Shown here piece after piece: positions 9,442 through 18,351 of a DNA stretch of 64,000 bases. Location of the stretch: contig JAEDJA010000007.1 of the NCBI GenBank assembly GCA_016296575.1, positions 38,517 to 102,516 on the forward strand, read 5' to 3'. The translations under genes were made by a program, and so were the position numbers. The notes under the pieces were generated by a model. It ran no database searches and was not told where the DNA came from. It saw nothing but the letters and a program-made list of their open reading frames with translations. The stretch comes from Treponema sp. GTDB lineage: Bacteria > Spirochaetota > Spirochaetia > Treponematales > Treponemataceae. Within the stretch, counting starts at the first letter, position 1, and each line of letters begins with the position of its first letter.

Positions 9442-9480
9442 AAAAAAATTGGAGCCGAAACGCTATGGTTCCGACTCCAT
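9442..9480 (-). terminator. Rho-independent terminator between the 152-residue secreted gene and pheS
   Basis: On the minus strand an eleven-pair stem with two G-T pairs (TGGAGTCGGAA against TTTCGGCTCCA) is followed by ATTTTTTTG. It sits between the two genes and should stop transcription coming from 9510-9968. Confidence 0.8.
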
Positions 9481-9509
9481 TTTACTATATTTCAAAGAAA
9501 TAATGAATA

Positions 9510-9968
9510 CTAGCGAGTAAATTTAATGTATGAAACAAACTGTGTTCGTCTCATGCCTTTTTTATCTTTGTAGTGTTTTGTGCGGTCAATTCTTGTTTTT
9601 ACATAGCGTGAATAAACTGATTTTGTTTTTGTAACACCGTCGGCAGTATATTCTTTTGCTTTCATGAAGTCTTCAAGACAAGCAATGGCTGTATTCAAAG
9701 CTTCACCTTCATCAAAACTAGACATATATGTGTCGTAGTAAATAATCAATTCATCGTAAAGAGGCTTGTAATCAAAGAAAATAGAAGCATTTGTGTCAGC
9801 AAGGTGCTGGTTTTCTGGTGTAATAATTACAGATGAAAGCTTTTCATTGTCTACAAACTGGTTTTTTTCAAGTGTTTCTTTTGGATCAACATATGCATCA
9901 GCTGAAGACTGAGCAAAAACAAATCCTGTAAGGGTAATAACTGCAAGTAATGCAAAAATCTTTTTCAT
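9510..9968 (-). CDS. Small secreted protein of unknown function
   Basis: 152 residues starting with a clear signal peptide (MKKIFALLAVITLTGFVFAQ, cleavage likely after FAQ), so the mature part of about 130 residues should be periplasmic. No family was recognised. The C-terminal third is basic (KTRIDRTKHYKDKKGMRRTQ), while the middle is acidic with several tyrosines. The start is firm because GGAGG lies five bases upstream. It follows the secreted-protein gene at 10018 by 49 bases on the same strand and could be the last gene of the long operon beginning near 20156. A terminator lies right behind it. Confidence 0.75.
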   Translation of the reverse strand: MKKIFALLAVITLTGFVFAQSSADAYVDPKETLEKNQFVDNEKLSSVIITPENQHLADTNASIFFDYKPLYDELIIYYDTYMSSFDEGEALNTAIACLEDFMKAKEYTADGVTKTKSVYSRYVKTRIDRTKHYKDKKGMRRTQFVSYIKFTR

Positions 9969-10017
9969 TTTTCCTCCGTGGACAGATTGTTAAAAATATG
10001 GAAAATCTCCAAAAAAT

Positions 10018-10722
10018 CTAAAATCTCGTATATTCTATTATTCTACCCGATTCCATGAAAAAATCAAGTTTAATCACATATTTTCCGTTGTCTACACCAA
10101 GGAGAGGTGGTTCCCGAATAAGGAGGCGACCAGTAATCTCCTTAGGTTTGTTTTTAATCACTTTACGATAATGTTCACGGACGGCATTTTTGGCACAGTC
10201 AGCTGCAGCGGCCTGAATTCCTTCAAATCCATCAGAAAAATTTCCATACCCGGTGCCAGAAATTGATTTATTGCTTATTGAAGCCCAAAGATTGTATTTC
10301 TGAATCTGATTTTCACTTCGAGTAAAATCCACCCATGCATTAAGGCGACTTTCTTCCAGCCATGGAGACGAATAGGTGATTTTGTCAGAAGAGGAAAGTG
10401 GCTGAATTGGAGTAAGTTCAAAATACTCTTCCACGCCCCGGCTTTTATCGGAAGGAGTATAGGAAAATTCCCAGCCGTAAACCATACCTTGAATCAGAAA
10501 AGGGGCCACTTTTTTCATACTTTTAATTGGGTAATCATAAGGACCTTCATCAAGATCTGCTGCTTCGGCTGAACCAGGGTAAGCGTCCAGTCCGGCCCAC
10601 AGACAAAATCGGATATGTTCTACAATGGAAGGTGTGTCTTTTGCCAAAAGGGAGGAAGATCCTGCCAGAAAAATGGCTGCAGACAGCACGAGAGCTTTTG
10701 CCACGCGGATCTTCAGTTTCAT
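10018..10722 (-). CDS. Secreted protein of unknown function, translationally coupled to the rhomboid gene
   Basis: A protein of 234 residues with a signal peptide (MKLKIRVAKALVLSAAIFLA, cleavage near LLAKD). The mature part has motifs KYVIKLDFFMESGRIIEYTR at the end and a region AAAADCAKNAVREHYRKVI. The latter is reminiscent of lipoprotein or LPP20-like secretory proteins, but I do not recognise a family. The ATG at 10722 overlaps the rhomboid stop codon by one base (TGATG) and is preceded by GGAGAGG, so the two are translated together. A start five codons upstream (10737) is possible but less well placed. Confidence 0.75.
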   Translation of the reverse strand: MKLKIRVAKALVLSAAIFLAGSSSLLAKDTPSIVEHIRFCLWAGLDAYPGSAEAADLDEGPYDYPIKSMKKVAPFLIQGMVYGWEFSYTPSDKSRGVEEYFELTPIQPLSSSDKITYSSPWLEESRLNAWVDFTRSENQIQKYNLWASISNKSISGTGYGNFSDGFEGIQAAAADCAKNAVREHYRKVIKNKPKEITGRLLIREPPLLGVDNGKYVIKLDFFMESGRIIEYTRF

Positions 10723-11351
10723 CACCTGCCTCTCCATACTTTAAGAGGTTTGATTCCCATTCTTATTCTGACGTAAAGCCAGGCTCCAAGAAAACCGAAC
10801 AGATGAGCCATGTGAGCAACATTTCCTCCGCGGCCCAAAAGCTGTGATCCTGCTTCGATTATTGCATAGGCCAAAACCAGTATAGGTGCCGGAACAGGAA
10901 TAATTCCCCAGATATAAATGATTGAACGTGGAAAGAAAACGGCATATGCAAACAAAATTGCGTATAGTGAACCACTTGCTCCCATAAGAAAAACCATTGC
11001 TTGATTAGTAAAAATATAGGTTACAAAGGAGAGGAGTCCACTAAAAATTCCTGTAATAAGGTAAAGACACACAAATTCCTTGCTTCCCAATCCCTTTTCC
11101 AGATTAATGCCGAAAACAAGGATTCCCAGCATATTAAAAAATAGATGCTGCCAGTTTCCGTGTACAAACATGTAAGTTATAAACTGAAAATAGTTGTGTC
11201 CTGACAATACAAAAACTGGGTTCAGTGCCAGATAATAAGTGAGGTTAGGAAAAAAAGATGTTAAGAAAAAAACTGCAACATTAATGAGAATGAGAATAAG
11301 AGTTGCGTTTTTGAAAGTGTATTTAAATGGTTTTCTAAAAAAATTACTCAT
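10722..11351 (-). CDS. Rhomboid-family intramembrane serine protease
   Basis: Rhomboids cleave transmembrane segments within the membrane using a Ser-His dyad. The 209-residue protein has six hydrophobic segments with the family's landmarks: HGNWQHLFFNM in the second segment, GASGS with the nucleophile Ser126, and AHLFGFLGA with the catalytic His183. The start MSNFFRKP is chosen because it overlaps the diguanylate cyclase stop by eight bases (ATGAGTAA), a tight coupling. A longer frame begins at 11378. It lies between a diguanylate cyclase and a secreted protein in one operon. The natural substrate is unknown. Confidence 0.9.
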   Translation of the reverse strand: MSNFFRKPFKYTFKNATLILILINVAVFFLTSFFPNLTYYLALNPVFVLSGHNYFQFITYMFVHGNWQHLFFNMLGILVFGINLEKGLGSKEFVCLYLITGIFSGLLSFVTYIFTNQAMVFLMGASGSLYAILFAYAVFFPRSIIYIWGIIPVPAPILVLAYAIIEAGSQLLGRGGNVAHMAHLFGFLGAWLYVRIRMGIKPLKVWRGR

Positions 11352-12450
11352 CAGAAACAAGGGTTTCGGTCGTATCAAAAGGATCGAAAAAGGTAATCTG
11401 GTTTCTTCCGTTTCTCTTTGACATGTAAAGTCCCATATCAGCCTGGTTTACAAGATTTTTTGGAGATGAAACCGGGTTATCTACAATATCAAATACTGAG
11501 ATACCGCCAGAAATAGTAACATGGAGATGAAGATCCTTGTAGCGGAAATCGTAATTTTCGATTGTTGAGCGAATTCGTTCAGCTACAAGATATGCCTCTT
11601 CTTTATTTGTATCGGACAAAAGAACTGTAAATTCCTCACCACCGTAACGTGCAGCAATGTCATTTTCGCGGAGGCTGGATTTAATAAGATTTGCTACAGA
11701 AATAAGAACAAAGTCGCCGCAATCATGTCCATAAGTATCATTGAACTTCTTAAAAAAGTCGATGTCGAACATAAGAATGGCAAGATTTTTGTTCTGTGTA
11801 GTTGCGTAGTCAATTTTTTCAGTAAGCTGATTGAAGAAGTAATATTTCAGCTTAAGATGTGTCATCATATCGGTAGATGATTTTTCCAGAAGAGAAGCAT
11901 TGTTGATGGCAACAGAAGCCAAAGATGCAATGTTCATAATCTGGATTTTTTCGTAATCAGTGTAACTTACATCGTTTTCAATAGCTATTCGTTCCAGAAG
12001 CAGCAGAATTCCGTTTAAGTGATTGTTCTGGATTAGCGGAACTACAAGACTTGGATCGAATTTGGAAAGTACATCCAGAGCCTGACAAGGACCAACTCGT
12101 TCCCGAAGATGTTCAATGGTAACTGGGCACTGTTCTTCCAATAAAGCATAAATAAGTGGAGATTCACCCATAATGCGCATTTCTGGTGATTTACGTTCAG
12201 TTGTACCAGTTTCAAGTGTAAATGAGTCGCTGGAAATAAGGTCACGAACAAAAATTTCTGCACCAAGAACGTGCATCTGTGCCATACAAATATAACTGAT
12301 TGATTCCAGCAAAGGTGAAAAGTTTAAGGTAGAACAGAAAGATTTAGCAATATCAAGCAACTGTTCCAAATCGTAAATACGTTTTTCGTATTGGATTGAC
12401 TGCTCGATAATATCTTTTTCCTGAGAAAGCGTTGTAACTGAACTACTCAT
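11344..12450 (-). CDS. Diguanylate cyclase with an N-terminal GAF-like sensor domain
   Basis: This soluble 368-residue protein makes the second messenger c-di-GMP. Residues about 10-30 form a helical start, about 35-190 look like a GAF domain, and about 200-360 form the GGDEF domain. The active-site loop is GGEEF (270-274) and the metal-binding FDIDFFKKFNDTYGHDCGD precedes it. The RxxD inhibitory site is intact (Arg261 to Asp264, five residues before GGEEF), so product feedback is likely. The gene follows the 527-residue protein by one base and overlaps the rhomboid gene by eight, and is therefore part of the same transcript. Confidence 0.93.
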   Translation of the reverse strand: MSSSVTTLSQEKDIIEQSIQYEKRIYDLEQLLDIAKSFCSTLNFSPLLESISYICMAQMHVLGAEIFVRDLISSDSFTLETGTTERKSPEMRIMGESPLIYALLEEQCPVTIEHLRERVGPCQALDVLSKFDPSLVVPLIQNNHLNGILLLLERIAIENDVSYTDYEKIQIMNIASLASVAINNASLLEKSSTDMMTHLKLKYYFFNQLTEKIDYATTQNKNLAILMFDIDFFKKFNDTYGHDCGDFVLISVANLIKSSLRENDIAARYGGEEFTVLLSDTNKEEAYLVAERIRSTIENYDFRYKDLHLHVTISGGISVFDIVDNPVSSPKNLVNQADMGLYMSKRNGRNQITFFDPFDTTETLVSDE

Positions 12451-12451
12451 T

Positions 12452-14035
12452 TTAGTTGTTAATTTCCCCTGTACTAATTATAGCATAGTTTTTCATAATA
12501 TCAAAGAAGATTTTCCAAGTAGGGAAGGTTCGTTCAAGGAAAGCAGTGTTGTCTTTGTTTCGGGATGACATAAGCAGCACTTTAAGGTTTTCAATGATTT
12601 CGCTGGAAGGTTTTTTACCATCCTGAAGAATATCTTCAATGCATTTGTACAAAGAAAAAAGATTGGATGTTTCTTCCTGAATAATCTTTTTTGCTTCAGC
12701 ATTGATTTCATTGACCATAGTAACTAATTTTTTGTAGAAAACCTGATCCTTTGCACCGTCCTTAACATAACCTTCAAGAACGGCAATACTGTTTTTCTGT
12801 CCCGAAGTAAAGGAATGTTCAAAAGCTTCAATTGTTTCCAGACCACCCAGAGCACTGTACACTGCGGAAGAAAAGTTTGTTTTGTAATTCTGATTTGAGA
12901 AAAATCCTTCTATTACAAGGTCATTAAGAAGGGTCTTAACTTTGTCAGTGATATACATCTGAAAAAAGTTTTTCATAATCTTCATTGGAAGAATCCACAT
13001 GAAAGAAAGTGATGTATTTGCCTGAACAAGAGCGTTGGCTTTGGCATCGTAGTAAAGCACTTCGGAAAGATTTGAACCACCAAAAAGATTTTCAAGCTCT
13101 TCTTCAATGCGGGCATCCTGGAACTCAGTTTTGATGCGCTGTTCGTCTGCTTTAAAATGCTCCTGCAGAAGGGTAGCAAATTCCGATCGTGGAGAGCCGG
13201 TTAGCTGGGCTGTTTTTGGTTCGTACTGCATATCAGCTTTTGCAATCTGGATAATGGCCTTAAGGTGGTCCGGAGTAAGAATTCGTTTAAGTACGTAGGA
13301 AATTTTTCGGATGTTTGAAATATAACTATCAGCTTTTTGATCTGAAAGATTTCCGTTGCTTAAAATTTGACCAAGGGCAACTACAGCATTGGCATGGGCA
13401 TTTGTAAGATGGAAGCTGTTCATCTGGTAGTAAAGATCTTCCAGGGCGTTTACCATTTTTTCAACTGGAACTTCCCGATAGTTAGGTTTGTATGAAGGAT
13501 TGCCGGCTTCAAAATTATTGTCAAAAACCTGAAGGATTGGCATAAAGTTAAAGTGGCAGAAATCAACAAACTGACGCAGCTCAAGAAGCTCGTGGTCCAT
13601 GTTTTTAAAAGTATCACTGTTAAGGGCACGGATAACTTGTTCCAAAGCTTTTCGCTGGCTATCGTAAATACGGGATGCACCGCCACCTTCCATAACCTGA
13701 GCTTTTCGGTTTTCGTAGGAAAGAGATTCTACCAGCTCCTGCTCGCTTGGACTGTAGCCTGTCATTATGAGTTGTGCTTCAAACCGTTTCTTTCGCTGAA
13801 TATTGTTTGGAGAAACGGTAATAAGAAACAGATCATCCAAAGGACGTGTATTTTTGTAAAGCTGAAATATTGCTTCTCCAAAGTTTGGCAGAAGATTACC
13901 ATTTTTGTAAAGCACAGGAGTATACATTTTCAACGCAGACTCCATCTTCTTGATCACCTGTTTTTTCTGGGCGTCAGGAGAATTACGTTTGAAAATTGAT
14001 TCAAAAAAACTGGTAATAGTCTGAAGCAAACTCAT
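12452..14035 (-). CDS. Conserved spirochaete-type cytoplasmic protein, function unknown
   Basis: A 527-residue protein without a signal peptide or clear membrane segments, apart from a short hydrophobic patch near FMWILPM. It is largely helical and charged, with a start MSLLQTITSFFESIFKR that could sit on the membrane. It resembles, from memory, large uncharacterised proteins conserved in treponemes (possibly the DUF5312 group), but this is not certain. It begins two bases after the fabG stop and ends one base before the diguanylate cyclase start, so all three are surely co-translated from one mRNA. No function is proposed. Confidence 0.8.
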   Translation of the reverse strand: MSLLQTITSFFESIFKRNSPDAQKKQVIKKMESALKMYTPVLYKNGNLLPNFGEAIFQLYKNTRPLDDLFLITVSPNNIQRKKRFEAQLIMTGYSPSEQELVESLSYENRKAQVMEGGGASRIYDSQRKALEQVIRALNSDTFKNMDHELLELRQFVDFCHFNFMPILQVFDNNFEAGNPSYKPNYREVPVEKMVNALEDLYYQMNSFHLTNAHANAVVALGQILSNGNLSDQKADSYISNIRKISYVLKRILTPDHLKAIIQIAKADMQYEPKTAQLTGSPRSEFATLLQEHFKADEQRIKTEFQDARIEEELENLFGGSNLSEVLYYDAKANALVQANTSLSFMWILPMKIMKNFFQMYITDKVKTLLNDLVIEGFFSNQNYKTNFSSAVYSALGGLETIEAFEHSFTSGQKNSIAVLEGYVKDGAKDQVFYKKLVTMVNEINAEAKKIIQEETSNLFSLYKCIEDILQDGKKPSSEIIENLKVLLMSSRNKDNTAFLERTFPTWKIFFDIMKNYAIISTGEINN

Positions 14036-14037
14036 GA

Positions 14038-14781
14038 TTACATTCCGCCGTCTACTTCAATAACCTGTCGTGTAATATAAGCGGCACCTTCAGAAAGAAG
14101 GAAAGTTGCAAGTGCAGCAATTTCTTCTGGTTTTCCAGCTCGTTTCATAGGAATTGTTCCCATAATCATTTCGTAAACAGTTGGATCAATGGCTTTTGTC
14201 ATTTCAGTTTCAATTACACCAGGAGCAATGCAGTTTACTGTAACTCCACGGCCTGCAAGTTCAACGGCAAGTGCTTTTGTGGCACCGATAATACCGGCTT
14301 TTGAAGCAGAATAGTTTGTCTGTCCACGGTTTCCGTCTACACCAGAAATTGAAGAAATAGTGATAATTCGTCCACCACGCTTATTTTTACGGCTGGCCAT
14401 GCTCATTACAAGAGGACTCAGAACATTGTAAAAACTGTCCAGGTTTGTGTGGATAACATTGTCCCAGTCATCACCACTGAGAGCAACAAAGGTGTTGTCC
14501 CGTGTAATACCTGCATTATTTACAATTCCCCATAAAGTTCCGTGTTTTGCAGTCAATTCATCAAGTTTTGTTTTACAGTCTTCACGGTCAGCTACGTTGA
14601 ACTGAATCAGTTCTCCCTGTCCACCGTTGTCATTTATAATTTTAAGTGTTTCTTCAGCTTTTGCTTTGCTTCCATTGTAGTGACAGATAACATAATATCC
14701 GGCTTTTGCAGCATCTACGGCAATAGCTCGTCCAATTCCTCCAGAAGCTCCGGTTACAAGTACTTTTTTGTCTTCGTTCAT
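14038..14781 (-). CDS. 3-oxoacyl-ACP reductase, FabG/ApeQ-like
   Basis: A 247-residue short-chain dehydrogenase that would reduce the beta-keto group of an ACP-bound acyl chain with NADPH. The nucleotide-binding motif VTGASGGIGRAIA is at residues about 8-20, NNAG is present, and the catalytic Ser-Tyr-Lys set is seen as ISSISG and NYSASKAG. The C-terminus EVDGGM is typical for FabG. The ATG at 14781 is preceded by GGAG at seven bases. A TTG four codons upstream is also open but lacks support. Within this locus it takes the place of the ketoreductase (ApeQ) of aryl polyene clusters. Housekeeping fabG function cannot be excluded. Confidence 0.88.
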   Translation of the reverse strand: MNEDKKVLVTGASGGIGRAIAVDAAKAGYYVICHYNGSKAKAEETLKIINDNGGQGELIQFNVADREDCKTKLDELTAKHGTLWGIVNNAGITRDNTFVALSGDDWDNVIHTNLDSFYNVLSPLVMSMASRKNKRGGRIITISSISGVDGNRGQTNYSASKAGIIGATKALAVELAGRGVTVNCIAPGVIETEMTKAIDPTVYEMIMGTIPMKRAGKPEEIAALATFLLSEGAAYITRQVIEVDGGM

Positions 14782-14830
14782 AATAATCTCCAAAATATTC
14801 GTTCAGTATAGTTCAAAATTAAGTATTTGT

Positions 14831-15328
14831 TTAGTCCTTAAAAAGGGCATGAATGTCTTCAGTTTCCATTACTGTGATTTTTGCAGTGGCAGCAGGAGTA
14901 TCATCTCCAACATGTGCATAAAGTTCACAGATATATCGGTAGATGTGACTTTCCTCTTCACGGTAGTCTTCGGCGATTTTCATTTGAATTGTTGTGTTAT
15001 TTTTAAGGTAGCCAACATTTGCATTAAATTCCATAACACTGAGGATAAAGCCTGGAAGAGGATCCCGGCCTTTTTCTTTATTTGTAATACCGGTAAGTGC
15101 GGAAATTCCCTGTGCCATGAATTCAAAACCAGCCCATGTTGGAACACCGTCGGCTTCTTCTTCATAGAAAATACAGTCTTTTGTAATATCGTATTCACTG
15201 GTGATTGTATGGTTTGCACCGTCATGCTGCGTTACTCGTGAAAGAAGAAACATTTTCCCTTTGTGTGGCAGCATCCAAATAAGGTCATCGTGATCAATAA
15301 ACTGTGGAATTGTACATACTTTTTCCAT
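14831..15328 (-). CDS. Hotdog-fold 3-hydroxyacyl-ACP dehydratase, ApeP-like
   Basis: A 165-residue protein with the features of the ApeP branch of the hotdog dehydratases: MLPHKGKMFLLSRV near the start, carrying the likely catalytic histidine, and WAGFEFMAQGISALTG on the central helix. These enzymes remove water from 3-hydroxyacyl-ACP during building of polyene chains. It sits 21 bases after the DUF3261 lipoprotein and 49 bases before fabG, the same neighbourhood as in aryl polyene clusters (P then Q). A second dehydratase of the ApeI kind lies upstream in the operon, so the locus has the usual pair. Confidence 0.82.
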   Translation of the reverse strand: MEKVCTIPQFIDHDDLIWMLPHKGKMFLLSRVTQHDGANHTITSEYDITKDCIFYEEEADGVPTWAGFEFMAQGISALTGITNKEKGRDPLPGFILSVMEFNANVGYLKNNTTIQMKIAEDYREEESHIYRYICELYAHVGDDTPAATAKITVMETEDIHALFKD

Positions 15329-15349
15329 TTTTAATACTCCAATTATGTT

Positions 15350-15916
15350 TTACTCGTTTACAATGTAATATTCGTAGTGGCGAAGATAGTTTTTAATGCG
15401 AATATCTGCGTCAGTAATTTCTATTAATTCAATCAGTTTGTTTCCGCTCATCACTTTTCGAATTTCACCATTTTCAGTTTTTTCACAAGTAAAAGTGAGC
15501 TTTGAAGCGGCATAATTTTCTTTCAGTGCATCAAAACTGTACCAGGCGTTCTGCAGGTCACAGATGATGTATTCAGGTTTAAGGTTTGACGGAAAAAGTG
15601 CTGAATCAACAGTACATTCAAAACCGTCATAATAAAGATTTCCCATTTCGGCACCAAAATCATTGAAAAGCTGAATATCGATGGAAGACTGATCAGCAAA
15701 AACGTAGGCCAGAAGATTAAAGCTCTGGTCACCAAAGGACATTTTCAGGTACTGTTGATTATCAATTTGGCCATTCATATAGGCCGGCTGTAGAAGCTGA
15801 ACTTTTTTGGAATTGGTTACATAAACCGGATTCAATGAAGCTCCAGCTCCTTTTCGTGAAGCGCAGGAAATCAAAAGAAGGGGAATAAATGTGAATGCCA
15901 GAAGGTTTTTTTTCAT
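15350..15916 (-). CDS. DUF3261-type lipoprotein
   Basis: A protein of 188 residues with a lipoprotein signal (MKKNLLAFTFIPLLLISCAS; lipidated Cys in LISC). The rest, with DGFECTVDSALFPSNL and YIICDLQNAWYS, matches the general pattern of DUF3261 lipoproteins that accompany aryl polyene gene clusters and are thought to help deliver the product to the outer membrane. ATG at 15916 has GAGAG eight bases upstream. An ORF start five codons upstream is less likely. It is placed between the exporter gene (32 bases) and the ApeP-like dehydratase (21 bases). Confidence 0.8.
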   Translation of the reverse strand: MKKNLLAFTFIPLLLISCASRKGAGASLNPVYVTNSKKVQLLQPAYMNGQIDNQQYLKMSFGDQSFNLLAYVFADQSSIDIQLFNDFGAEMGNLYYDGFECTVDSALFPSNLKPEYIICDLQNAWYSFDALKENYAASKLTFTCEKTENGEIRKVMSGNKLIELIEITDADIRIKNYLRHYEYYIVNE

Positions 15917-15948
15917 AAGCAAATCTCTCAAATAAAAATACCTGAAGT

Positions 15949-18351
15949 CTAACTTCTATCGTAGAAGAAGCTTCCAAAGTAAGCAGTGGTTAGTCCAATG
16001 AAAATGGAAAGTCCAATCATGTGAACCGGAACGAAATTACTGAAAGCAAGTGCACCAAAAGAAATGGCGGTTGTAACAAAAGACAAAAGGATTGCAAAAG
16101 GTTCCAGTGTTTGTGTTTGATCCAGTTCAATTGATCGGTTCTCATTTTCAATCATGTAGATGATATAATCCAGTCCAAGCCCAAGAACCAGAATTACACC
16201 GATAATCGAGAAGAATTCCAGATGGATTTTTGCAACGGAGAAAATGGCATATACCAGAAGAATAATAAGGAACGGAATTGAAATAATCTTCATGGCGTGT
16301 TTCAGTTTGTAAACGAAAATCAACATGGCAAAAAGTGCAAAGAAAGCTCCAATAAGGAAGTACAGGATACGGCGTGTAAGACGGTCAAGATTTTCGCTTA
16401 CATCGGTAATTTCATGGGCAAAGAATACGTTGTCATCGAATTCAGCAATTTTTCGAAAGCCCATAGGATTGTTTTCAAAGGTAGGTACAACCAGGGAATA
16501 GTATTTTCCATCGATTTGACCTGCCCAGATAAAACCAAAAGCTTTTTTTACGTAGTCAGGAACGTTGTCTCCTTCAATTGTGAGGAAATCATCTTTTGTT
16601 GATTCAAATTGCTGCCGCAAAAGATCAGCGTCTTCCGAATCATAACCAAGGTATTCCATCTGGAGATCAGCATTTTCAAGAAGTTTAGCGCTGGCTGCTT
16701 TAGAAAGGCGTTGAGTTTTTTCAGAAGGAATGAAGGTACTTGTGCTCAGGTAAACAATCTTTTCACCATTTGCATTACGGTATTCATCCAGTCTTTTTTT
16801 CAGTTCTTCTTCCCGTTCCAGAGTTTCTTCTGCTGTATCACCCTGAACAATAAACCAACCAAATGGCTGGAAATGCACTACCGAACGGAACTCAAGTTCA
16901 TCATTCAGAATACGACCTTCTACAGTATAAAGATTGTCCAGCCGGTTATAGATACTGGCATTTTTATGAAGGAAAAGAACCAGAATACTTGGCAATACAA
17001 AGAAAACTGCAACTGCAATACGGCCAATCAGTTTTTTGTTCCACCAGGAAGGTTTTTCCATAAGCTTTGTAAGACGGATTTTTCTGTCTTTAGTAGGCAA
17101 TTTGATATATGGATAGATTGCAACTGTTGTAAGGAAAGAGCTGGCAAGTCCGGCAATTGAGAACAGTCCCATCTGTTTAATCAGATTATACGGAGTGAAC
17201 ATCATTACAACGTAGCACAGTATTGTACTTATAACCGAAAGCAGCAGTCCTTTTATAAGGTGATTTCTGATTTCACTTCCGTTGGCCATTTCGGTGTTGG
17301 CTTTCCAGTTTACGAAGAAGTGAAGGCTGTAGTCGATACAGGAACCAATAAGTGAAGTTCCAAAAATCAAGGTAAGGATGTGAAGCTTTCCGAATACAGC
17401 AAGAGTAGTAGCAATAGCTGTTCCCAAAGAAACACCAATGGAAATAACCGAAAAGAGGATTGGGATTGTAGAACGGAATACAAGGAATAAAATGATGATT
17501 ACTGCAATCAGTGAGATGGCGGAAATCACCTTGATTTCAATGGCTGCCTCCAGAGAGTTTTTATGGCTCTGGAAAGGAATTCCGGCGTATACAATGCGGT
17601 TGGAATCATTTTCCAAAGGATTACACAGGTCGTAGATTTCGGTGACTGCATTTTTTTTGCTGGCCAGAGCTGCACCCTGTTTACTCAAGCTTCCCTGAAT
17701 CAAAACATACCAGTATCCGTTGTATTCAGCGGCAAGAACTCCATCTTTTATGCTCATGCTTGTTCCCGACTGCTGAAGCATAGTAAGGTATTTGTTCATG
17801 GCATAGTCCTGGATAAGGAAAGGATCCTGGTCCAGAGATTCCAGTGATGTCATGTTGAAGGCACCATAAGCTTTTGCAAGTGCATTTTCGGCAAAGGTCT
17901 GGTCACCACCGTTCAAAATTTCTGTTGAGGTTTCTTCATCCAGGAGGTTCCAGCGGTATTTCATAAGGAAATCTTCCACTGTGTTGTCCAGGCTTGAAAC
18001 ATCAACATTGTAAATAAAGGATGTAAAATTTTCGCTGTCCTTTAGATGTTCATAAATGTAACTGGCTGTTTCCTTGGCTTTTTCAAAATCCTTGTTTACC
18101 GGCATGATGTATACACAACTGCTGATAAAATCGGCAACAAGGCTGTTTGATTCGGCCAGGGCAGGTTCATCAAAAGAACCCGGCAGCATGTTCATAAGGT
18201 CTGCGTCAATATACAAATTTCCCCGTTTGCATAAAAAAGTAATGCTGAACAAAGCAAGAATGGCTCCGTGGAAAATAAACCACAGCGCAAGAAACTGCCT
18301 GTTATGCATTTTGAGTTTGAGTTTAGCGAATACGGAAGAAATTTTTGTCAT
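15949..18351 (-). CDS. MMPL/RND-type lipid exporter of the polyene-like locus
   Basis: An 800-residue inner-membrane protein with the MMPL layout: one segment near the start (about 20-40), a periplasmic domain of about 200 residues, five hydrophobic segments (with LIFGTSLIGSCIDYSLHFFV), a second periplasmic domain, and a closing five-segment block (LVLGLGLDYIIYMIENEN). MMPL proteins use the proton gradient to move lipids or polyketides across the inner membrane. The start MTKISSVF was preferred because AAGGAG lies ten bases upstream. It overlaps the end of the LolA-like gene by 29 bases. The frame is open a further 39 codons inside that gene, but those residues are an antisense-free shadow of LolA. 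It is the equivalent of the aryl polyene exporter. Confidence 0.88.
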   Translation of the reverse strand: MTKISSVFAKLKLKMHNRQFLALWFIFHGAILALFSITFLCKRGNLYIDADLMNMLPGSFDEPALAESNSLVADFISSCVYIMPVNKDFEKAKETASYIYEHLKDSENFTSFIYNVDVSSLDNTVEDFLMKYRWNLLDEETSTEILNGGDQTFAENALAKAYGAFNMTSLESLDQDPFLIQDYAMNKYLTMLQQSGTSMSIKDGVLAAEYNGYWYVLIQGSLSKQGAALASKKNAVTEIYDLCNPLENDSNRIVYAGIPFQSHKNSLEAAIEIKVISAISLIAVIIILFLVFRSTIPILFSVISIGVSLGTAIATTLAVFGKLHILTLIFGTSLIGSCIDYSLHFFVNWKANTEMANGSEIRNHLIKGLLLSVISTILCYVVMMFTPYNLIKQMGLFSIAGLASSFLTTVAIYPYIKLPTKDRKIRLTKLMEKPSWWNKKLIGRIAVAVFFVLPSILVLFLHKNASIYNRLDNLYTVEGRILNDELEFRSVVHFQPFGWFIVQGDTAEETLEREEELKKRLDEYRNANGEKIVYLSTSTFIPSEKTQRLSKAASAKLLENADLQMEYLGYDSEDADLLRQQFESTKDDFLTIEGDNVPDYVKKAFGFIWAGQIDGKYYSLVVPTFENNPMGFRKIAEFDDNVFFAHEITDVSENLDRLTRRILYFLIGAFFALFAMLIFVYKLKHAMKIISIPFLIILLVYAIFSVAKIHLEFFSIIGVILVLGLGLDYIIYMIENENRSIELDQTQTLEPFAILLSFVTTAISFGALAFSNFVPVHMIGLSIFIGLTTAYFGSFFYDRS

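Noticed and set aside
13553..13999. 148-residue plus-strand frame inside the 527-residue gene
   Set aside because: Antisense shadow, no ribosome site, no motif.
16609..17160. 183-residue plus-strand frame inside the MMPL exporter
   Set aside because: Antisense shadow of hydrophobic segments; no start signal.
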